The notes under the pieces: model-generated
The model's input: the letters and a program-made list of their open reading frames with translations, nothing else
Told to the model about the DNA's origin: nothing
Database searches by the model: none
Position numbers and translations under genes: made by a program
Part shown: positions 38,201 through 47,400 of the stretch, piece by piece
Position numbering within the stretch: the stretch's first letter is position 1
Layout of the letters: each line of letters begins with the position of its first letter
Assembly (NCBI GenBank): GCA_030248215.1
Contig: JASANG010002567.1
Location: 62,001-126,000 of the forward strand
DNA length: 64,000 nt
From: Enoplolaimus lenunculus
Lineage: Eukaryota; Nematoda; Enoplea; Enoplida; Thoracostomopsidae
Direction: 5' to 3'

Positions 38201-41200
38201 AACTTTAAATTGAACTAAAGTAACTGTTGAATTCTAAAGATGCCGCTATTTAATTTTAAAGAGCATAAAATTCGTCGTGTCTTATCGTCAAATAGAAACT
38301 CTCAGAGTATACATCCCCGGTATGCCCGCTTTTGTAAACGCATAGTAAACCACCATATGCTTCAAATTTATGGACTCCAATAGGCAATAATTTAAAGTAC
38401 GGTAGGGTGGTATGGCGCCATATATTTTGATTATTTTTATGCCGTCTAGTACCGTACGGCAACGCATATGAAATTGACGCATGGCATTGCATAACAATTT
38501 GCAGCAAAAATTTTTTTGACATGCGTTAACGTACGAGACCGCAAAAATTTTTCTCACATGCGGAAACGTACGAGACCGCAAAACAATTTTTCACATGCGG
38601 AAACGTACGAGACCGCAAAAATTTTTTGACATGCGGAAACGTACGAGACCGCAAAAATTTTTCTCACATGCGGAAACGTACGAGACCGCAAAACAATTTT
38701 TCACATGCGGAAACGTACGAGACCGCAAAACAATTTTTCACATGCGGAAACGTACGAGACCGCAAAACAATTTTTCACATGCGGAAACGTACGAGACCGC
38801 AAAAATTTTTCTCACATGCGGAAACACGACCGACAAAACAATTTTTCACATGCGGAAACGTACGAGACCGCAAAAATTTTTCTCATCATCGAAAAGTACG
38901 AGACCGCAAAAAATTTTTTCACATGCGGAAACGTACGACACCGCAAAAATTTTTTGACATGCGGAAACGAGACACCGCAAAACATTTTTCACATGCGGAA
39001 ACGTCAACCCAAAAAAATTTTTCACATGCGGAAACTTACGACACCCCAAAATTTTTTTCACAATCGGAAACGTACGAGACCCCAAAAAAATTTTTCACAT
39101 GCGGAAACGTACGAGACCGCAAAAATTTTTTGACATGCGGAAACGTACGAGACCGCAAAACAATTTTTCACATGCGGAAACGTACGAGACCGCAAAAATT
39201 TTTCTCACATGCGGAAACGTACGAGACCGCAAAACAATTTTTCACATGCGGAAACGTACGACACCGCAAAAATTTTTTGACATGCGGAAACGTACGAGAC
39301 CGCAAAAATTTTTTGACATGCGGAAACGTACGAGACCGCAAAACAATTTTTCACATGCGGAAACGTACGAGACCGCAAAAATTTTTCTCACATGCGGAAA
39401 CGTACGAGACCGCAAAACAATTTTTCACATGCGGAAACGTACGAGACCGCAAAACAATTTTTCACATGCGGAAACGTACGACACCGCAAAAATTTTTTGA
39501 CATGCGGAAACGTACGAGACCGCAAAAATTTTTTGACATGCGGAAACGTACGAGACCGCAAAAATTTTTTCACATGCCCCGCAAAACATTCACATGGAAA
39601 CCAAAAATTTTTTGACATGCGGAAACGTACGAGACCGCAAAAATTTTTTGACATGCGGAAACGTACGAGACCGCAAAAATTTTTTCACATGCAGAAACGT
39701 GCGAGACCGCAAAAAATTTTTTCACATGCGGAAACGTACGAGACCGCAAAAACTTTTTTCACATGCGGAAACGTACGAGCCCGCACGACATACTTAGAGC
39801 CACATTGCAGCAAGAATGAGACGCAAAAACCATTACAAATTGTGGCATTAATAATATTTTTACACAATATCTGCAAAGGATATTAACTACCTTGAACCAT
39901 TAACGATCCAACTTTGTTCCACTGAGGCGACAGTTTAGCTGTTAACGTATACGCCAGACATTTCTGGAACACCGTATCGCTAACTCGTGTCGGCTCCGAA
40001 ATGAGCTTAAATTTTAAACCTTCATCTTACAGTCTCAACGTGACAAAAAACCAAGCATGATGGATTTGGTTTCAAATTCGGCAAAAGTTAAAGTCTGCAA
40101 TCGGATTCCGTTTTGAATATTCAGAATTTAGCAAAGTTCAGAAACGGTTGTTTGTTTTTGAATAAATGAAGAAAATTAAAAACCAACATTTGAATTTGAA
40201 ATCAAATTCGGCAAAATAGCAACGGGTTCGCATTGAGAATCGGTGAAATTGTTGGCTCAGTGCAACCCTGCATACCGGTAAAGATACTACTGAATTTACA
40301 GTGTGCGCTATTTAATAACATGTTTGTTGTTTACAGATGCTTGTATCTAAAAAGTTGCCTAGTGTTCTACAGTTAGGGTGAATATAAGTTTTTCAGCAGT
40401 CTATCCCAAGTTTCAATTTATTTCAATTCAAGACTTCCAAAAAAATTAAAGTTATGTTCAATCTAATGTAGAGTTGAGGATTTTTCAAACATTTTAATAT
40501 TCATAAATAACACTAATTTAGTAGCGCACAATGAGTATTAAAGTTATCGACCCATGTAAAGATCAAGGGCGGAACGTTTTTCTGTCGGACTAGAATAAAG
40601 TAAGCTTAAGCTTTTGACTGATTTTTTTGCTTGGCATAGGCTTATGCTTAGGAATAAGCTCATTCTTACGCTTAGGTTTAGGCTTATTCATAGGCTTAGG
40701 CTTAGGAATACGCTTATAATACTGTTTTGCCCCTGTTCTTTACATTGGCCAAGTTATCGATCTGTGCTCTTTTAGTACTACATAAAAGTGTACCTGTAAG
40801 CAAATTTTGTCTAAAAACGCATGAAATTCCGACGAAACCAGTTCTGATTCCTTAAACCAAAAGACAAAACATAAATTTTTACAAAATATTTGCCTTACTT
40901 AAACAACAATTGAAACAGTAAAGTACCGAAGAATTTAAGATTGGCGGAACACAAACGCCAGTTTTCAAAAAAACCCCACTCAAATATTGGTTTATAGTAA
41001 TGCGTTAGGTACACGGCCGAACCTCCGCCGTCTACGGATATTTTCGTCGCCTATGGCTGAAAAATTTATAGACAGCATTTAAATGAATTCTATGTTAAGG
41101 AAAATTTTCTTGTCCATCCATAAAAGTCTGTCTATCCATCTCTGGCAACAGTCAATGGTTGCAGACCTGCTGTGCCAACAATTAAGTGACTGTGGTTTAA

Positions 41201-42700
41201 TAAATGCCACATTTTCACCAAGCAAATATAAAATTCGTATTACAAAGCGGCAGCATCTTCATCTTAGTACTTGTTTAACTTACAAAAAGAACATTTGTAT
41301 ATAATGAAAAATGCATCTACATTGCAATTTAAACCTTGCTTACTTGGAGTACCTTTAGCTGAGATTTGTAGAAAAAAATGTCATATTTAAAATATCGAAC
41401 GTGAAATGTCTTGTGTTAATAAAAAAAGTTCCTAAAACACCCTGGATAATAAACTTTAAGGGTGTTTTTACCACTGACCATTTTTCTGTGGGACTGTAAT
41501 AGAGTAAGCTTCAGCTTTAGACTCATTTTTTGCTTGGCTTAGGCTTAAGCTTAGGAATATGCTCGTTCTAACGCTTAAGCTTAGGCTTAGGCGGTAGGCT
41601 TAGGCTAAGGCGATAGGCTTAGGCTTAGGCATAAGCTTATCAATACTGATCCGCACCTGTTCTTTACATTGGCCACCCTTTTGAACAAATTCCAATATTT
41701 TACAAGTTAGTCCACTGAAGAATACTAAATTATCTTAAATTTTTTAACAACGGCTCCTGCAAAATAAACAATGCCAGTTTCTCACCGGTAATATAACAAT
41801 TATCTGGTTCATCTGGTAACCAGGAGCAGCTAAACAGTTTTCCTTGCAAAAAATTAATTGCCTGAAACGCAAATAACCATACGTACATTTTAGTAGCTCG
41901 GTCGGAGCTCACTGTATTAAGTTCATTGAAAATCGAATTGTCCAAACGTTTTAGCCAAAAATTTTTAAAACCAACGTTGAACCAGATCGGAATATTAAAA
42001 ACAAAGCATAACCAATATTTATATCTACACTGCAAAAAATGGTAAGTACAATTGACTGTTACCGAAATAGCCTTTTCCGGACTACACAAGCTGAGTCAAA
42101 TTCAACTTCGCCAGACTCAAATTTGACTCATCAAAGTCGCTCAGTGAGTCGAATTTGACTAAATTTCAGTCAGTTTGCGTAGTCACGAAAAGCCTATTTC
42201 TGAGGGGTCAATTTGACTCACCATTTTTTTGCAGTGTATATTGTCGCGTGTTGAACAACTTCAAGTGCGAGATTGGACAGTCTCAAACGACATTTTTGTT
42301 ACGGGCAGCCACGGCCAACTATTTTATAGCATACTGAATCTTTGCTGGAAGCTGTAAAAATCATACAGAATTCTGCTGCAATACGAATGGTTGAAACTTT
42401 ATTTGTGTACCATAAGTTGCAGGATGTCGTGTACAGCACGCGACAGTATTTTAGAATGCTCAGCCTCAGAGACTATTACATAAACAAATATAAACTTTAC
42501 CTTGTTCGCACTAATCGTTCTTGAAACTGTGAATGAAAACGACCTGGCGTTACAGTTCCCGAAGTGCCACAAATATTAATTTTCAATTGCCCCACAGCAA
42601 GCGATAGCATATCAGGAGATTTGATGAAAAACAACCGTTCTCGTGATAAATATACCGCAGACATTTCGTTGAAACTTTTTGTACTCCGTCGAAACGACAT
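29215..42700 (-). CDS. C18orf63: C18orf63-like (DUF4708) protein, about 12 exons
   Basis: Homologue of vertebrate C18orf63, whose function is unknown. Exons on the minus strand, 5' to 3': 42501-42700 (ATG in ACCATG), 41786-41861, 41284-41338, 39891-40019, 37360-37404, 36778-36854, 35166-35269, 33770-33866, 32322-32347 (weak), 31834-32056, 29704-29868, 29215-29250 (stop). Splice phases agree throughout and the total is 1233 nt, about 410 residues. Conserved landmarks recalled from the human protein: RLFFIKSPD near the start, RQLIFCKENCLAAPG, CLAYTLTAKLSPQWNK, VQGRNFL, SWCRVLPSMGKGQII, TYDELKSYWKN, and ICGLPLTMSS. After the domain the protein becomes polar, has a QPQQQ stretch and ends basic. 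The human W-x3-YGYKLP to FTYPLSC stretch is short here, so an exon may be missing or lost. Boundaries of exons 3, 4, 9 and the 3' end of exon 10 are the least sure. ATTAAA at 29158-29163 could serve polyadenylation. Confidence 0.8.
29335..29460. mobile_element. MITE family F3, degenerate copy
   Basis: Contains CATATTCCTAAGTC, GCCTTAGCCTAGTC and a decayed end near AACATGGG. It lies in an intron of the C18orf63-like gene. Confidence 0.4.
29976..30165. repeat. Degenerate 16-bp minisatellite, left array
   Basis: About eleven imperfect units of roughly 16 bp built around the near-palindrome (C)GACAA(C/G)TTGTCG, for example CCGACAGCTTGTCGCA, CGTACAACTTGTCCCC and ATCGGCAACTTGTTGCC. It lies in an intron. 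A related array in opposite orientation lies at 31188-31385. Confidence 0.6.
31188..31385. repeat. Degenerate 16-19-bp minisatellite, right array
   Basis: Units such as GGACGACAAGTTGTTGGATC, GGCGACAAGTTGTCGG and GGTAACAAATTGTCGCG. They are reversed relative to 29976-30165. The overlapping frames on both strands at 31247-31577 reflect this repeat. Confidence 0.6.
32407..32485. mobile_element. Short dispersed repeat, possible SINE, copy 1
   Basis: Shares AAATCTCCACAAGACGTGAG and CGAGCGTCAAGCTC with 58049-58140. The tRNA-like part seen in that copy is decayed here. Confidence 0.5.
33150..33258. mobile_element. MITE family F3, right part
   Basis: Ends in CGTTCCGCCCCTGATC and then TTTACATGGGCC. 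The core has AGCCTAAGGCTAAACC. It lies in an intron. Confidence 0.55.
33273..33441. mobile_element. MITE family F6 (GC-rich), copy
   Basis: Terminal inverted repeats AAGGGTAGCGCTATACTT and AAAAGTACAGCACCACCCTT, with a GC-rich inside (GTACGGCGCCGTCC, GACGCCGGACGGC). The related element 59615-59757 has ends AGGGTTGCGCTAT and GTGCGCAACCCTTA. Confidence 0.65.
33486..33670. mobile_element. MITE family F4, complete copy
   Basis: Terminal repeats GGCTGGGTTTCCGAAACC and ATTTTGGAGACCCAGCC, with AAT on both sides as a possible target duplication. The inside is a run of ACTTAAGTA-type words. It lies beside exon 33770-33866 of the C18orf63-like gene. Confidence 0.75.
33942..34683 (+). mobile_element. 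MITE family F1, long variant (742 bp)
   Basis: Ends CTGTAGTGACCTGAATTAAG and TGTTCGGGTCACTACAG, with TA on both sides. The outer 100 to 130 bp at each end match other F1 copies, but the middle (about 34035-34540) is unrelated to them. It could carry an internal insertion or be a longer subfamily. Confidence 0.75.
34813..35025. mobile_element. Dispersed repeat F7, near-complete copy
   Basis: Ends TGCGGATCCAGAGGGGGGC and AAATTTTTGGATCCGCC form an inverted pair. Inside are two AAAATGGTAAGGT(T/C)CC blocks and CATTACATCTGCCAGCCCGC. It is an intronic, non-coding DNA element. Confidence 0.65.
35627..36736. mobile_element. 1.1-kb element with internal tandem repeat
   Basis: The ends TTGAGCGAAGCGAAACTCGG and CGAGTTTCGCTCAA form an inverted pair. 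The left part carries CGTCTGCCCGTCTGTCCGTC and ACGGCTGAACCAATTTTGAT, wording common in invertebrate DNA repeats. From about 35850 to 36710 it is made of tandem units that alternate 174/156 bp. Each unit has TAATTTGCATA, AATTATTA and GGGTTTTTGGGTGCGAG. It lies in the intron before exon 35166-35269. Confidence 0.7.
37583..37850. mobile_element. Dispersed repeat F7, reversed copy
   Basis: Shows GGCGGATGCAAAAATTTCTG at the left, two AAATTGTAAGGTAGG blocks, and GTACGCCCCCCACCCGCCCC at the right, in opposite orientation to 34813-35025. Confidence 0.6.
37890..38075. repeat. Dispersed repeat F10, copy 2
   Basis: Ordered matches to 20836-21014 (TTTCTCCATTAGCAAAAAAA, GATGTTTGAAACGCG, CAGCGTTATA). Confidence 0.5.
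38515..39786 (+). repeat. 36/37-bp satellite array, about 34 monomers
   Basis: The monomer is GCAAAAATTTTTTGACATGC followed by GGAAACGTACGAGACC. Three variants differ at the centre: TTTTTTGACATG (36 bp), ATTTTTCTCACATG (37 bp) and ACAATTTTTCACATG (37 bp). Mixed 36/37-bp units shift frame without creating stops, so all three forward frames stay open for long stretches (up to 329 codons at 38626-39615). The predicted peptides simply repeat MRKRTRPQKFF, SHAETYETAK and TCGNVRDRK. It lies in an intron of the C18orf63-like gene and shows no start context or splice sites. A few monomers near 38820-39070 and 39580 are shortened. Confidence 0.93.
40550..40750. mobile_element. MITE family F3, clear copy
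   Basis: Ends CCCATGTAAAGATCAAGGGC and CCCCTGTTCTTTACATTGGCC, with a core of GCTTAGGTTTAGGC/CATAGGCTTAGG hexamers. Intronic. Confidence 0.75.
41476..41674. mobile_element. MITE family F3, copy with expanded hexamers
   Basis: The right end CGCACCTGTTCTTTACATTGG is well kept and the left end is weak. The core has the longest row of TTAGGC-like hexamers in the window (about 41525-41625). Intronic, between exons 41284-41338 and 41786-41861. Confidence 0.7.
42028..42236. mobile_element. MITE family F2, copy with TA duplication
   Basis: CACTGCAAAAAATGGTAAG to CCATTTTTTTGCAGTG, 209 bp, with TA on both sides (42026-42027, 42237-42238). It lies in the first intron of the C18orf63-like gene. Confidence 0.88.
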
Positions 42701-42823
42701 GGTTACCGCTTAAATTTTAAATACAAAGTTTCTTTTGATTATTAATTCTATAACTCAAAACTAGAGCTTTCACCAGCAAATGTATTATGCCACCTTTGCT
42801 TCATTCCTAAAAGTTTTTAGTAA

Positions 42824-43219
42824 AACCTGGTGCAACCGGAGGTGACAAAAATCGGAACAGAACCCGGAGGTCAAGAAATTTTGCCTATAACAGAACCGGA
42901 AAAGAAGCAAAATTATGTAATAAAATCACAAAACTTGCTGGAGCCGAAGGTGACGCGAAATACATAGCTAAAGGAAATTTAATTTAATTTTAGCAAATAT
43001 CTACAATGTGTTGTTAAATCGTTTGGTTTTAAGCTTATTTTTAATGAAATCGCAGCAATTTTTTCCTCAAAACGAAACGCCAAACAGATAAATTTTGTGA
43101 AACTATGGAACGTTTCACATCCGAAATTGCTGGAACCTCGGGCAAAAATTCTATACCGGAACCCGCGTCGGTTATCTGCCGAGCCAGAAGCAGACCACCG
43201 GTTGTTCCCTTGTATTATA
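42824..43219 (-). repeat. Dispersed repeat F9, reversed copy
   Basis: Carries CAACCGGAGGTGACAAAAAT, GAACCGGA and, in reverse, the CTGTTT..GCGTTTCG body word of 21185-21480. It lies upstream of the C18orf63-like start codon, so the promoter region is partly transposon-derived. Confidence 0.55.
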
Positions 43220-43427
43220 GGTGTGATTTTGCAAATAAGAAGCTACTAAAATATACACAGACTGGAAAATAACAACTCTCAGTAGTTAAACCTCATTTGA
43301 ACTGTGGACGAAGAATATCTGCTTCATAATAATAAGAACTATAAATTTACTGCAAATTGACACTAACAAAATATAATAAATTTGCACTTAACCGATTAGT
43401 GTAAGCCCAATAGTATAGCTTATCCGG

Positions 43428-43618
43428 TCAATGTTACTTTCAGAGGCGTAACAGTAGATTAAACGTATTCCCAAGCCTAAGTCTAAGCGTTGCAAAAATC
43501 AAAAAATGAGTTCCTAAACCTAAGCCTATGCATAAGCAGAAAAATGTAATCTAGAATCTGAACCTACTATTTTATAGACCTACCGAAACCTGTACGCCCA
43601 ATTAAAATAACATGGGCC
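43428..43618. mobile_element. MITE family F3, degenerate copy
   Basis: Contains TTTCAGAGGCGTAACAGTAG, a row of CCTAAGCCTATGCATAAGC words and a terminal ACATGGGCC. Confidence 0.5.
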
Positions 43619-44439
43619 GCTTGTCCGAATATTGACAAAATCATATACAACTCAGGAACTTAGCTTTCCCTTTATTCAACTATTCGCAACTTTATACACG
43701 TCCTCAACAATGGATTTGTGACTTAACTTTTAGCAGAAAAAGTTATCTTCCCGCAAAATATACCATAACCTTGAGTTAATTGCACGTTTAAACAGAAAAG
43801 TAACGTTCAACAAACATAATGCTACGTATACACAGCAAACAAACTCCACAATAAGTGAAAGCCTCTACAGTATAGTCGACAGGTCCGGTGATCGGTAGCG
43901 TCTTCCATTATTGTACCCCAAGATTAAATCATAGTTTAAAATTTGATCTCAGATGATCAAATCAGTAATTTACAAACTCAAACTTAACTATAAAATGCTT
44001 AATAACAAAATTATTTACAATTGAGCAAACACAAATGCGCGCACCAACATCAATCACAGGCAACAGCCTCGTAAGCATTTCTCAACGCCGTATGTATACA
44101 AGAGGATACAGGGCACATATATCCCCCAAAACGACTGTAACAGGTTGAAAAAAGGTAATTTTACAGACTGTAGAATACTTTGAGAGGTCAAATAATTTTC
44201 TCACTCACTACCCTCGCTCGAACAAATTTAAAAGTGGTATTCTCTCCAGAAAAGAAATTTAAATACGTACATCGTTTGGCTTAACATTGATGATTATATT
44301 TGTTTTTAGCGCCGTCCACTGTGCCAGGAATAGCAGCGTAAACTTATTTCTAATTTTTTTCGACCAGTGCCGTTCTGCACAGTCCAATGCCTCAGAGCCA
44401 AATATAGCGACACCCCTACACAAACAGCAATTACGTATG
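43619..44439. other. Region 3' of UTP25, nothing else recognised
   Basis: AT-rich. It should contain the UTP25 3' untranslated region on the minus strand. No canonical AATAAA was identified close to the stop. No separate gene was seen. Confidence 0.4.
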
Positions 44440-47400
44440 CTACGTAGACCCAGACAAAAACAAATGAAAACCCTTCTCAGCTTTCAACAACGTCCTCGCT
44501 CTTTCTTGTCCGACAACCCCAGCCAGCCGCAACGCATCAAAACGGCTATAAAGCACCGTACAGGTACAACCGATCCTCGCATGCACCCCCTCCCTTGCAT
44601 CCTCTGCCTTCTCCCAGCTGTCCGACAAACAATTACACAACTCTGCATAAAATTCTGGAAACAACGGCAACTGATAAAATACGACATGTTGGGCTCCACG
44701 AATCGCATATCGGCGATAAAAATGAAACCGTTCTGTCAATAAAAGCATTTGTACCCGGCCATGATAAAATAAATCACGAGAGCGTGAAATTTTTGAATTC
44801 GAAGTATACTCACAAATTTGAACAAAGTCCACTGTTTCTGGGATGCCCCGTTTAAATGCGTTGCGAACGCGAACAAAATCAAAATATGATGGTATAAATA
44901 TCAGCGTTCGTGACATTTCCGCCGGTGAATTGGTATATTGAGGTAGAATCTGTAATCAAAAAATACAACAAAAATCGTCTCAATTTGGGGCCTCTTTATC
45001 GGATGGTGGTTCTGGTAGCTGATGAAAGTCTCCTTCTCTACTTTATTCATGAGCTAGCCAGTTTAACGGTATTTTTACTCACGGTTAAACGTTCGAGAAG
45101 GTTGAGAAGAATACATCTTCCGTACTTTAAAAACACATAGTACAACTCACACTATTGGCAGTCATGAATAGCTCGGTCAGGCTATTTCACAAGGGTTCGA
45201 TATGCTTGAACAATAAACAAAGCAAAATTTTTTAAGTTTCAACTTAGTTTTCAAATTTTGAATCTACAGATTATTCATCATACTTACTCTAAACCGTATA
45301 AAAACTGAAATAAGCATCTACTTTTATATATCATCATTCAAGCCATCTGATGACTTTTCATCAAAAATTAACGTCCAAACAACAGAATTTCTCCGGATTC
45401 TCCGCCTTATAAAACAATTTTGTCAATATTATGAACAAAATTTATCTATTAGGTAATAAACTCAAAAGAGGCTACATAAACTCCAATATTAAAACTTCGT
45501 TCTTTCATAACTTTTAAATTATCTCTGAAGCTAACCCCCCGACAAATTTCACTATTCCCATCGTACCTTATTCATAAAATAGTCAAACCGCGACTCAGAC
45601 TCCTGATCCAAATTCGAGCACGTAAACCGTTGATATGCTTGGGGTAACGGCACAAAAATCCGACTTATCCAATCAATTGAAGGACCAGCACAGCGAGACG
45701 CTACAGTGCCTCCGGCAAAATTTGAACACGAAGCAACATTTCCAAACAAACCTCGAAGCTCAGCTGTGTCCAAGTTTGAAAACATAATTGTTTGCCGGTA
45801 CAGTCGTGATAATCCATCTAAACACCACGGACGGACACGCGAAAAATCAACACCATGCGCAGATCGAGGCCGAACATTTAAGTGGTCGAATATGTGTAGT
45901 ACGTGCGACCAATTTTGCATAAAAAACACTTCACATTCATCCATAATCACAATTTCGATAGAGCTTAAAAACAGGAAAATGCATAAATAAAAATCTAAAG
46001 ACTGTTCGTAAACACCTGCTGTGCAACTTACACACTCGAATTGTCGTTGCAAAACAATTGCTGCAAACTTTGCATGGTCATAAAAATCAGGTCATCAACA
46101 AAATGATAATGAGTCTTGCACAATGAATTCCCAAATTCCACAACTTTTTGAAAATCGACACTAGTTATCTCGAATAATCTCAATCTAAAATACGTTTTTC
46201 AAACACCCCAAAAATTAAAACACAGCTCTGATGTAACTACTCTCCCACCAATGATTTACCTCAAGCCATATTTTCCACACAGATTATAAATTCAACTTCT
46301 GCACAATTCCAAAATTCAACAATTTTTTCATTTTTTAAAAATAGACTTACCTCAAAAAATCATTATCCATTTCAGTCTTATCACCTTCGCCTCCAGTCGC
46401 GACTCGCAATCCTAATGGTGACGCAATTATAACATCAGATCGATAAAAATCTTCAAACAGTGTAAGTGATTTTTTGGCAAGCCGAATGCCCATTTTAAAA
46501 TTATCACCTGTATTACCTGCGAAACGTTGCTGATAGTCACTGGGTTTAGCAGTTGCGAGCGGATGTAAATCTGACGCTGTTCCAAAATGTTTAATAAATC
46601 GTTTTCTAAAACAAAAAATAACGGATACCAAAAACATTACCTAGAAAGAATAACTTAGATCAAAACATCATATATTCATCCGTGTTGTTTCAACGACAAA
46701 AGTAATGTTTTTGCTACTGCTGCTATGCATGCCATATCACAGTCAGTCAGAGGTATAACCATAAGAAATATGCAAGCCAGGTTTTAGAATCGAACCCAAC
46801 ATTTCACCGAGTCCGAATTCGAGTCTTCAATTTTCGATAATCTAAACGTCCAATTTTTGCTAAATCCAAATTCGGACTCTTCTTTCCAACGTTATTCAAA
46901 CTTAATTCTAAATTCAAACGATCATCATCCCACTTACCGATGCTGTACAAACGGTTTCCCATCACCAAATAACATCTCAATCATAGTGTTGACAATTTCA
47001 AACGCCGAATTACGAAACGGCACCAAAATCAACACTCTTGGTTTCGTCAGCCCTTGATCACGATAATCCGGTTCGGCTAAATCAGTCAACTCGGCCAAAG
47101 ACAACCCTTGCGTCTTGTCACTCCTACATTGTGCTACCGACGCACTACCATCGCAAGCTATACTCTTCACCACAGTTCCGACACCAGACACCCCTTTATT
47201 CCGACCAGCACTCTCAACATCTGTTCTTGCATTTCCGCTTTTTCCTTTCCGCTCATTTTCCGTCTTTGTCAGCGCTGTCTGCCCATCCCCGACAACCTCA
47301 CGCTCCTTTCGACGTGCAACATTATTCGCCAGAATCTGATTCCGACACTTAAGAACATGATTCAGTACGTGCAAGCAATAGATAGTTCTAATCTGCACAG

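Noticed and set aside
38595-39886. Plus-strand repetitive proteins of 120-329 residues, or a CRISPR-like array
   Set aside because: The units are direct tandem repeats with no unique spacers, inside an intron of a eukaryotic gene. The open frames follow from a stop-free monomer.
41483-41674. Interstitial telomere (TTAGGC rows)
   Set aside because: The hexamers are irregular and always sit between F3 transposon ends, so they belong to a dispersed element rather than to a telomere fusion.
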